Source of the DNA: Burkholderiales bacterium
GTDB taxonomy: Bacteria > Pseudomonadota > Gammaproteobacteria > Burkholderiales > Burkholderiaceae_C
NCBI GenBank assembly: GCA_011391855.1
Contig: JAABPT010000148.1
Location: 1 to 5,444, forward strand
DNA length: 5,444 bases
Reading direction: 5' to 3'
Position numbers and translations under genes: made by a program. The notes under the pieces are model-generated. The model saw only the letters and a list, made by a program, of their open reading frames with translations, was not told where the DNA came from and made no database searches. How positions within the stretch are numbered: the first letter of the stretch is position 1; each line of letters opens with the position of its first letter. Positions 1 to 5,444 of this stretch are shown here, piece after piece.

Positions 1-2288
1 CTGTCGTCGGCGTGGCCACGGCCGACCGTGAGTTGGTGGTGGAAGACGGGCCCGGCGCTGACGGGCAAAGACAGCGCGTCATCGACATGCCGCTGGAGGT
101 GCTGCTGGGCAAGCCGCCGCGCGTGCACCGCGACGTGCAACGCGTGCCGCGCCCGGGCACGCCGCTGGTCCTGACCGGCGTGGAACTGGCCACCGTGGCG
201 CTGGACGTGCTGCGCCACCCCACCGTGGCCAGCAAGCGGTTCCTGGTGACCATCGGCGACCGCACGGTGGGTGGCCTGACGCATCGCGACCCCATGGTCG
301 GCCCGTGGCAGGTGCCGGTGGCCGACTGTGCCGTGACACTGGCCGACTTCGCCGGTTTTCGCGGCGAGGCCATGGCCATGGGCGAGCGCACGCCCCTGGC
401 CGCGCTGGGCTCGGCCACGGCGCCGGCCTCGGGCCGCATGGCGGTGGGCGAGGCCCTCACCAATTTGCTGGCCGCACCCATCGAACTGAGCCGCGTCAAG
501 CTCAGCGCCAACTGGATGGCGGCCTGCGGCGAGCCGGGCGAGGACGCGGCGCTATTCGACACCGTGCGCGCGGTCGGCCTGGAGCTGTGCCCCGCCTTGG
601 GCATTGGCATACCGGTGGGCAAGGATTCGTTGTCGATGCGCACGCGCTGGCTCAGTGGCGACACCCCCAAGCAGGTGACGGCGCCGGTGTCGCTGATCGT
701 CACCGCCTTCGCCACGCTGGACGACGTGCGCGGCACGCTCACGCCGCAGCTGAGAGCCGTCGACGCGCCACCGGGCGGCCCCGCGTGCGGCGACACCACG
801 CTGGTGCTCGTCGACCTGGGCCAGGGCCGCCACCGCATGGCCGGCTCGATGCTGGCGCAGGTGCTGGGCCAGTTCGGTTGCCACAACGCCGACGGCGTGC
901 CCGACCTCGACGACGCGAAAGTGCTCAAGTCGCTGGTGGCTGCCATCAACGCGCTGCGTGCCCAAGGCCACCTGCTGGCCTACCACGACCGCAGCGACGG
1001 CGGCCTGTGGGCGACGGTGTGCGAGATGGCCTTCGCCGGCCACCTGGGCGTGAGCCTGAATGTCGACATCCTGGTCACCGAAGGCGACGGCATCGCCGAC
1101 AGCCGTGCCGAATACGGCGATTCCAAGAACTGGGCCGCGCAGGTGGGCGAGCGGCGCAAGGAACTCACGCTGAAGGCGCTGTTCAACGAAGAACTGGGCG
1201 TCGTCGTGCAGGTGCCCACCGCCGTGCGCAACGAGGCCATGGCCACGCTGCGCGAGCATGGGCTTTCGCGCCACGCACACTTCATCGGCAAGACCAACGA
1301 TCGCGGCGTGGTCGAAGTCTGGCGCGATACGAAGTGCCAGTTCAGCGCACCGCTGCAGACGCTGCACCAGCAGTGGGACGAGGTCAGCTGGCGCATCGCG
1401 CGCCAGCGCGACAACCCCGCTTGTGCCGACGCCGAACATGCCGCTGCCGGGGTGGTCGACGATCCGGGCCTGCACGTGCAACTGAGCTTCGATCCGCCGG
1501 CCGCACCCGCCGTGCACCTGACGCGGCCCAAGCTCGCCATCCTGCGCGAGCAGGGCGTCAATTCGCAGGTCGAGATGAGCTGCGCCATGGCGCTGGCCGG
1601 TTTCGACACTTTCGACGTGCACATGACCGACCTGCAGGCCGGCCGCGCCCGGCTCGAACAGTTCCAGGGCTTCGTCGCTTGCGGCGGTTTCAGCTACGGC
1701 GACACGCTGGGCGCGGGCGAAGGCTGGGCGCGATCGATCCTCTTCAACCCGGCATTGGCCGAGGCTTTCGCGGCTTTCTTCGGCCGCCCCGACACCTTCG
1801 CTTTGGGCGTGTGCAACGGTTGCCAGATGATGGCTGCGCTGAGCCCGCTGATCCCCGGCACGCAGGCCTGGCCGCGTTTCACGCGCAACCGCAGCGAGCA
1901 GTTCGAGGCCCGGCTGTCGCTGGTGGAGGTGCTCGCCAGCCCCAGCCTTTTCTTCACCGGCATGGCCGGCAGCCGCCTGCCGATCGCCGTGGCGCACGGC
2001 GAGGGTTATGCCGACTTCTCGCAGCGCGGCGACGCCGCGGCCGTGCACCGCGCCATGCGTTTCGTCGACCACCACGGCCAGGCCACCGAGGCCTATCCCG
2101 CCAACCCCAACGGCAGCCCGGGCGGCCTGACGGCGGTGACCACCGCCGACGGCCGTTTCACCGCCCTGATGCCGCACCCCGAGCGAGTTTTCCGCAACGT
2201 GCAGATGAGCTGCCGCGGCGACGGCGACCTCTCGGCCCCCAGCCCCTGGATGCGCATGTTTCATAACGCGAGGCAGTGGCTGAAATGA
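1..2288 (+). CDS. purL: Phosphoribosylformylglycinamidine synthase (FGAM synthase), C-terminal part; 5' end outside window
   Basis: This enzyme makes FGAM from FGAR, glutamine and ATP in the cytoplasm, the fourth step of de novo purine synthesis. The reading frame is open from the left edge (first full codon at base 3) and gives 761 residues, somewhat over half of the long, roughly 1300-residue proteobacterial form. The visible part covers the end of the first synthase half, then the second AIRS-like half (GDRTVGG near 260, MVGPWQVPVADC near 295, IPVGKDS near 610, YHDRSDGGL near 980). It ends in the class I glutamine amidotransferase domain, which starts at PKLAILREQGVNS near 1530. The amidotransferase catalytic residues are present: the nucleophile Cys of GVCNGCQ at 1812-1814, and the His and Glu of MPHPERVF at 2175-2177 and 2181-2183. 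The chain is colinear with my recollection of E. coli PurL, except for about 30 extra residues encoded near 1074-1169. No frameshift or internal stop is seen. The stop overlaps the start of the next gene. Confidence 0.98.
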   Translation, partial: VVGVATADRELVVEDGPGADGQRQRVIDMPLEVLLGKPPRVHRDVQRVPRPGTPLVLTGVELATVALDVLRHPTVASKRFLVTIGDRTVGGLTHRDPMVGPWQVPVADCAVTLADFAGFRGEAMAMGERTPLAALGSATAPASGRMAVGEALTNLLAAPIELSRVKLSANWMAACGEPGEDAALFDTVRAVGLELCPALGIGIPVGKDSLSMRTRWLSGDTPKQVTAPVSLIVTAFATLDDVRGTLTPQLRAVDAPPGGPACGDTTLVLVDLGQGRHRMAGSMLAQVLGQFGCHNADGVPDLDDAKVLKSLVAAINALRAQGHLLAYHDRSDGGLWATVCEMAFAGHLGVSLNVDILVTEGDGIADSRAEYGDSKNWAAQVGERRKELTLKALFNEELGVVVQVPTAVRNEAMATLREHGLSRHAHFIGKTNDRGVVEVWRDTKCQFSAPLQTLHQQWDEVSWRIARQRDNPACADAEHAAAGVVDDPGLHVQLSFDPPAAPAVHLTRPKLAILREQGVNSQVEMSCAMALAGFDTFDVHMTDLQAGRARLEQFQGFVACGGFSYGDTLGAGEGWARSILFNPALAEAFAAFFGRPDTFALGVCNGCQMMAALSPLIPGTQAWPRFTRNRSEQFEARLSLVEVLASPSLFFTGMAGSRLPIAVAHGEGYADFSQRGDAAAVHRAMRFVDHHGQATEAYPANPNGSPGGLTAVTTADGRFTALMPHPERVFRNVQMSCRGDGDLSAPSPWMRMFHNARQWLK

Positions 2289-3109
2289 GCCCGCTGGTCG
2301 TTCGCCGCCTGCTGATCGACCTGCGCACGCCGATCGGGCGCCACTGGAACGGCGGCGACGCCTTTCGCACCGCTTTCTTCAACGCGCTGTCGATGAGCTT
2401 CCCGGCCGGCGAGCAGGTCTTCATCGATTCGATGCGCCTGGGGCTGGCGGCATTTCCACCCGAGCAGCGCGAGCGCTTTGCCGGCGAGGTGCAGGCCTTC
2501 ATCGGCCAGGAGGCCACGCACCGGCGCATCCACGAACTCTTCAACGGCCACCTGGCGCAGCAAGGCCTGGTCAACCGCTGGGAGACGCGCATCCTGCGCC
2601 GGCGCCAGCGGCTGGAAGGCGTGGACCCGCGCCACTGGCTGGCCGTGACCGCGGCCACCGAACATTTCACCGCCATCCTCGCCGAGCACCTGCTGGCCCA
2701 CCCGCAGGCGCTGGAAGGTGCCGAGCCGCGGCTGCGCGACCTGTGGCTGTGGCACAGCAGCGAGGAAAGCGAGCACCGCAGCACGGCTTTCGACCTGTAC
2801 CAGGCGCTGGGCGGCAATCATGAGTGGCGCGTGCGCATCTTCCGCCTCGTGAGCTGGTATTTCGTCACCGACGTGCTGCGCCAGACAGCGGCCAACCTGT
2901 GGCGCGACGGCAGCTGGTGGCGCCCTGCCACCTGGGTCAGCGGCTGGCGGCTGCTGTTCGGCCGCCATGGGCTGGCGCGGCTGGGCTTTAGGCCCTGGCG
3001 GCGCTATTTGCGGGCCGACTTCCATCCCTCGCAAGGCGACGGCGCGGCGGCCGAGCGCTGGCTGGCCGAACATGCCGCGCTGGCACCGCCGGTGCAGTTG
3101 ATCCCCTGA
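2285..3109 (+). CDS. Metal-dependent hydrolase family protein (PF10118/COG3687-like) with ferritin-like diiron motif
   Basis: The protein is 274 residues and looks cytoplasmic, with no signal peptide. Overall sequence features (GEQVFI near 42-47, FIGQEATH 72-79, SSEESEHRSTAFD 158-170) match, from memory, the family annotated as predicted metal-dependent hydrolase; its reaction is unknown. Six residues form the classic diiron carboxylate order: E43, E76-x-x-H79, E126, E161-x-x-H164, with helix-like spacings of 33 and 35 residues between paired ligands. This suggests a four-helix, ferritin-like metal site rather than a standard hydrolase fold. A tryptophan- and arginine-rich amphipathic or hydrophobic stretch follows (about 180-240). 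I chose ATG 2285, which overlaps the purL stop as ATGA and has GAGG at 2270-2273, 11 bases upstream. The in-frame GTG at 2276 has that same GAGG only 2 bases away, so it is unlikely. The overlap implies translational coupling to purL. Family call is fairly sure; substrate is not known. Confidence 0.9.
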   Translation: MSPLVVRRLLIDLRTPIGRHWNGGDAFRTAFFNALSMSFPAGEQVFIDSMRLGLAAFPPEQRERFAGEVQAFIGQEATHRRIHELFNGHLAQQGLVNRWETRILRRRQRLEGVDPRHWLAVTAATEHFTAILAEHLLAHPQALEGAEPRLRDLWLWHSSEESEHRSTAFDLYQALGGNHEWRVRIFRLVSWYFVTDVLRQTAANLWRDGSWWRPATWVSGWRLLFGRHGLARLGFRPWRRYLRADFHPSQGDGAAAERWLAEHAALAPPVQLIP

Positions 3110-3129
3110 CGCGGTCATCAGCGCGCAGG

Positions 3130-3169
3130 TGCACAGGGCCGCCGAAACGCGCAAAGAGGGTCCTGTGCA
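3130..3169 (+). terminator. Possible hairpin downstream of the purL-linked gene
   Basis: Bases 3130-3140 (TGCACAGGGCC) pair with 3159-3169 (GGTCCTGTGCA), giving an 11-bp stem with one G-U pair in plus-strand RNA and an 18-base loop. It begins 20 bases after the stop at 3109, where a transcript end or 3'-protective stem would be expected. There is no T-tract after it and the loop is large, so a terminator role is only a guess. Confidence 0.3.
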
Positions 3170-3343
3170 GGGCCGCTGGGCTGACGGCCGCCAACTCTCG
3201 CGCTGCGGCCTTCTTCACGACACGCTTCTTCGCCGCAGGTGCCTTCGCGCCACGTCAAGGCCGGGGCCAGGGTGAGGACCGGCAGCGCCTGCACGATGCG
3301 CAGGGGATACATCCTGGCTGGCCGTCAGCGCGCGGCCACATGG

Positions 3344-3367
3344 CGAAGGGGCCCGCAGGCCCCTTCG
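3344..3367 (-). terminator. Strong stem-loop after the Tim44-like gene, probable terminator (possibly bidirectional)
   Basis: Bases 3344-3353 (CGAAGGGGCC) and 3358-3367 (GGCCCCTTCG) are perfectly complementary, a 10-bp GC-rich stem with a 4-base loop (CGCA on the plus strand). The stem begins 24 bases past the stop of the minus-strand gene ending at 3392 and lies in the gap between two converging genes, the usual place for a shared terminator. A clear T-run is missing on the minus side (CCATGTGG follows). On the plus side TTCGTTC overlaps and follows the stem end, so it may also stop plus-strand transcripts. Confidence 0.55.
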
Positions 3368-3391
3368 TTCGCAGTCGATATCGCGGTGCGT

Positions 3392-4363
3392 TCAGTGGCT
3401 CTGCTCGATACCGGCAATCGCCCAGCTGCGGCTGTCGTCCAGCGGTTTGACCAGGTGCCAGACCTCGCTGAAGTCCACCGGCGCGGCACCGGCTTCCTCG
3501 ACCAGCTGGCCGTGGAAACGCACGCTGACGATCTGGCGATCGTCTTCGTTGGCCACGTCCAGCACCTCGGCGTCCACGCGCACCACGTCGGTCTTCTGCT
3601 CGGACGGGCCGCGTTCCTGGATGTCGAGCCGGGCGGACGCGAACATTTCGGGCGTGGTGAAGCGGCGCAGGTCGTCGAGGTCGGCGCTGTCGTTGGCGGC
3701 CTGCATGCGGATGAAGATCATCTTGGCGATGCGCGAAAAGCCTTCACTGTCGAAAGACGCGGGCACGAAGGCCGGAGTCACTGCGGCGGGGACCGGCTCG
3801 GCCGCGACCGGCTCTGCGCTCACAGGCGACGAGCTGGCGGACGGACCCGCCATGGCGGGCGCGGTGTCCAGCCCGCGACGCTCGCTGGGTGCCGGTGCCT
3901 GCCAGGGCGCCGCCGCGGGCGCACCAGCGGCGGCCAGCGCCGGGCCGCGCGCCGGCGCGCCGCCGGACATGCGGCGCATCACGAAGCGCACCAGGAAGAT
4001 CGCGGCCACGGCCAGCAACGCCAACATCAGGAAGTTGCCAAAGGCCTCACCCAGCCCGAGATGGCTCATGAGCGCAGCGATGCCCAGGCCGGCGGCCAGA
4101 CCGGCGATGGGGCCCATCCAGGACCGTTTGGCGGCTGCAGCCGCAGGCGCGGCGCCGGCGGCCGCGGCGTTGGCCGGCGCGGCCTGCTGCGGCTGCGCGG
4201 GCGTGGCCGGCTTCGGGGGCGGTGCGTTGGGCGCGGTCTTGGCCGGCATGTTGCGCTGCATGCCGCTGAAGCCGCCGCCGCCGAAGCGCTTTGCCTCGGC
4301 CACGTTCGGCACGGAGGCGGCAGCCACCGCGGCCACCAGGACGACGATCAGCCAATGCTTCAT
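3392..4363 (-). CDS. Tim44-like domain protein, exported or membrane-anchored
   Basis: The protein is 323 residues. Residues 1-24 look like a signal peptide: KH, then a hydrophobic core of V, A and L, ending AEA with likely cleavage before K25. The mature start is a Gly-rich KRFGGGGFSG, which is common in bacterial Tim44-like proteins, followed by an Ala/Pro-rich linker (about 41-79). Two hydrophobic segments follow, near 83-100 and 110-129, closed by the basic RRM, so it is probably a membrane protein. A second Ala/Pro linker (135-202) leads to a C-terminal domain (about 203-323) with SEGFSRIAKMIF, DLDDLRRFTTPEMF and the final EVWHL...WAIAGIEQ, which fits the Tim44-like fold (PF04280). Mitochondrial Tim44 helps protein import. 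The bacterial homologues are called predicted lipid-binding transport proteins and their job is not established. Start ATG at 4363 has AGAGGA at 4373-4378, 9 bases away. The gene is transcribed divergently from the DUF456 gene and towards the purL pair. Confidence 0.9.
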   Translation of the reverse strand: MKHWLIVVLVAAVAAASVPNVAEAKRFGGGGFSGMQRNMPAKTAPNAPPPKPATPAQPQQAAPANAAAAGAAPAAAAAKRSWMGPIAGLAAGLGIAALMSHLGLGEAFGNFLMLALLAVAAIFLVRFVMRRMSGGAPARGPALAAAGAPAAAPWQAPAPSERRGLDTAPAMAGPSASSSPVSAEPVAAEPVPAAVTPAFVPASFDSEGFSRIAKMIFIRMQAANDSADLDDLRRFTTPEMFASARLDIQERGPSEQKTDVVRVDAEVLDVANEDDRQIVSVRFHGQLVEEAGAAPVDFSEVWHLVKPLDDSRSWAIAGIEQSH

Positions 4364-4525
4364 GATTTCGATTCCTCTTCAGGTTAGGCGCACCTTGCGC
4401 CACGCTGCGTAGTGTGGCGCATGCGTGGCGCGGCCCCAAGCGGCCACGCGCAAGGCCACAGCCGCCATGGGTGCACCGCTGTCGGGCAGGCATGATCCGG
4501 GTCTGGCTTCGAGGGAGGTTCGACG
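4364..4525. promoter_or_regulatory. Divergent intergenic region with repeats, presumed to carry two promoters
   Basis: This 162-base gap must hold the promoters of the minus-strand Tim44-like gene and the plus-strand DUF456 gene, because the two are transcribed away from each other. An 8-bp inverted repeat, TGCGCCAC (4396-4403) and GTGGCGCA (4414-4421) with a 10-base spacer, is followed by a second direct copy of GTGGCGC at 4425-4431 and overlaps the palindrome CGCATGCG at 4418-4425. These could be an operator. A weak -10-like CATGAT lies at 4491-4496, but I cannot find a matching -35. No promoter is assigned with confidence. Confidence 0.35.
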
Positions 4526-5017
4526 ATGACGACGCTGTGGTGGCTGCTGGTGGTGGTGCTCATCCTGGCCGGAGTGGCCGGCACCGTGCTGCCGGCCTTG
4601 CCCGGCACGGCGCTGGTGCTGGCCGGTATCGTGCTGGGGGCCTGGATCGACGATTTCAGCCGCGTCGGCGGCACCACGCTGGCGGTGGTCACCGTGCTGG
4701 CGGTGCTGTCCTGGGTGCTGGACTACGTGGCCGGACTGCTGGGCGCGCAGAAGGCCGGTGCCAGCCGGCAGGCGCTGTGGGGCGCAGCGCTGGGCACCGT
4801 GGTGGGCCTGTTCATGGGGCTGGTGGGCGTGCTCTTCATGCCGCTGGTGGGGGCGGCGGCCGGCGAATACCTGGCGCGCCGCGCCGACGCCAACGCACAC
4901 GGGCAGGCCTTGAAGGTGGGTGTGGCCACCTGGCTGGGCATCATGGCCGGGCTGCTGGCCAAGGTGGTGATTGCGTTCATGATGCTCGGCATCTTCGTCG
5001 CCGCGCTCGTGTTCTGA
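4526..5017 (+). CDS. DUF456 family integral membrane protein
   Basis: This is a small inner-membrane protein of 163 residues with unknown function. It is almost wholly hydrophobic, with membrane segments near 4-20, 27-40, 50-72, 83-112 (a Gly-rich stretch that may be a hairpin) and 132-163. Features of the DUF456 (PF04306) family are visible: the LPALPG motif at 22-27 between the first two segments, LGAQKAGASR at 72-81 followed by the Gly-rich LWGAALGTVVGLFMG, and FMPLVGAAAGEYLARR at 104-119. Its length is usual for the family. The start at 4526 is well supported by GAGGGAGG at 4511-4518, 7 bases upstream. It is divergent from the Tim44-like gene and is followed after 26 bases by another plus-strand gene, so the two may share a transcript. 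Confidence 0.93.
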   Translation: MTTLWWLLVVVLILAGVAGTVLPALPGTALVLAGIVLGAWIDDFSRVGGTTLAVVTVLAVLSWVLDYVAGLLGAQKAGASRQALWGAALGTVVGLFMGLVGVLFMPLVGAAAGEYLARRADANAHGQALKVGVATWLGIMAGLLAKVVIAFMMLGIFVAALVF

Positions 5018-5043
5018 ACCGCGGGCGGCACAGAATCGCTGCC

Positions 5044-5444
5044 ATGCGGTGCGCTTCGTTCCTCCTCCGGCCCGGCCTGGCCGCAGCGCTCGCCCTGGCC
5101 GCGGCCGGCGCGGCGTGGCCGCAGGTGGCCGACGAGCGCGCCTTCGAGCGCGACCTGTTCAAGAAGCGCTTCGAGCAGGAAGTGAAATTCCGTGCCGCGG
5201 CGGTGGAAGTGGCCTGGGCGGCCGAGGCCTTGTGCCACGCCACGGGCGAGATCGAACCTTTCGTGCTGCTGTCGGTGCATGCCTTGCGCCAGCAACTGCC
5301 GCAGGCCGACCTGGCGCTGTTCCGCCAGGTCACGGGCATGGACGAGAAGTGGCGTGTCGTCTGGGCCGACGAGGGCGCGCCCGATGCATTGCGCATCGGC
5401 GACGCCGTGGTGGCCGTCAACGACCGGCCGCTGCCCGGCGGCGG
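5044..5444 (+). CDS. Exported protein with PDZ-like start, N-terminal part only; possibly an M48-type periplasmic peptidase
   Basis: The frame from ATG 5044 stays open to the right edge, giving 133 residues. Codon use (nearly all third positions G or C) matches the neighbours. Residues 1-24 look like a signal peptide: MRCASFLLRPG, then an Ala/Leu core with a plausible cleavage near AGA (21-23). A charged helical region follows (ERAFERDLFKKRFEQE, 31-46), then VEVAWAAEALC ending at Cys64. Near 115-130, LRIGDAVVAVNDRPLP resembles the part of a PDZ domain that ends in a G-D-x-[IV]-x-x-[IV]-N turn. Exported proteins with this layout in related bacteria often continue into an M48 zinc peptidase, but no HExxH motif lies inside the window, so that call is inference. 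No strong ribosome binding site is seen; GGGCGG at 5022-5027 is 16 bases away. Coding status is fairly sure; family is tentative. Confidence 0.75.
   Translation, partial: MRCASFLLRPGLAAALALAAAGAAWPQVADERAFERDLFKKRFEQEVKFRAAAVEVAWAAEALCHATGEIEPFVLLSVHALRQQLPQADLALFRQVTGMDEKWRVVWADEGAPDALRIGDAVVAVNDRPLPGG

Larger units (their letters stand above)
3110..3391. other. Convergent intergenic region with two hairpins, no convincing gene
   Basis: This 282-base stretch separates the end of the purL-linked gene from the end of the minus-strand Tim44-like gene. It contains two inverted repeats, annotated separately. On the minus strand, around 3186-3251, one frame reads a short Lys/Ala-rich stretch (KAPAAKKRVVKKAAAREL). 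That frame is closed by a TGA at 3257-3255 just upstream and has no good ribosome binding site. It may be a relic of a basic low-complexity protein tail or chance in GC-rich DNA. I see no tRNA, no known small RNA and no promoter I would defend. Confidence 0.6.

Noticed and set aside
552..2264. Minus-strand open frame of 570 codons opposite purL
   Set aside because: It lies entirely antisense to a well-conserved purL. Its translation is rich in His, Arg, Ala and Val with no recognisable motif, as expected from the complement of GC-rich codons.
305..2266. Plus-strand open frame of 653 codons in another frame inside purL
   Set aside because: Its translation is dominated by Arg, Gly, Pro and Ala, typical of a shifted frame in high-GC DNA, and it overlaps purL completely.
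2276..2284. GTG at 2276 as the start of the metalloprotein
   Set aside because: It adds only three residues and has no correctly spaced ribosome site. ATG 2285 has GAGG 11 bases upstream and the common ATGA overlap.
2261..3154. Minus-strand frame of 297 codons opposite the metalloprotein gene
   Set aside because: The plus strand here carries the conserved family with a full metal-ligand pattern, a good start and coupling to purL. The antisense frame shows no motif.
3118..3312. Minus-strand frame of 64 codons starting MYPLRIVQALPVLTLAP
   Set aside because: The start looks slightly like a signal peptide, but there is no clear ribosome site. The rest is compositionally like noise, and it lies between two terminator-like hairpins.
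3239..4412. Two long plus-strand frames (382 and 321 codons) opposite the Tim44-like gene
   Set aside because: The minus strand has a signal peptide, membrane segments, a recognisable C-terminal domain and a good ribosome site. The plus frames give low-complexity Arg/Gly/Ala-rich products.
4723..5420. Minus-strand frames of 190 and 147 codons near the right end
   Set aside because: They oppose the DUF456 gene and the exported-protein start, have no ribosome site or family motif, and are rich in Ser, Arg and Ala as shadows usually are.
1..5444. Mobile elements, CRISPR arrays, toxin-antitoxin pairs or a defence island
   Set aside because: No transposase-like frame, terminal inverted repeats, regularly spaced direct repeats or tRNA edge was seen. 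All five genes have matching composition and look like core chromosome.

Overview
This window is ordinary high-GC chromosomal DNA from a betaproteobacterium. A Burkholderiales, Comamonadaceae-like host is my best inference. It rests on the strong preference for G or C at third codon positions, the long single-chain PurL of the proteobacterial type, and the mix of conserved genes of unknown function around it. I see no mobile element, CRISPR array, rRNA, tRNA or phage gene.

Layout from left to right: (1) The C-terminal 761 residues of purL (phosphoribosylformylglycinamidine synthase, plus strand, 5' end outside the window). (2) Overlapping its stop codon by ATGA, a 274-residue plus-strand gene of the family usually called 'predicted metal-dependent hydrolase'. 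Its sequence carries a complete ferritin-like diiron ligand pattern. (3) A 282-base non-coding gap between converging genes, with two hairpins, one of them a strong 10-bp stem just past the minus-strand gene. (4) A minus-strand gene for an exported or membrane-anchored Tim44-like protein (323 residues). (5) A 162-base divergent intergenic region with small inverted and direct repeats. (6) A plus-strand DUF456 membrane protein (163 residues). (7) 26 bases later, the start of an exported protein that runs off the right edge. It has a signal peptide and the beginning of a PDZ-like domain, and may be the N-terminus of a periplasmic M48-type peptidase.

Functionally, purL supplies step 4 of de novo purine synthesis, and its downstream partner is probably co-translated with it. 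The other three genes all look like envelope proteins (Tim44-like, DUF456, PDZ protein), and the divergent pair may share control sequences. No multi-gene system that looks new is visible. The most interesting observation is that the so-called hydrolase coupled to purL has the residue pattern of a diiron carboxylate protein.
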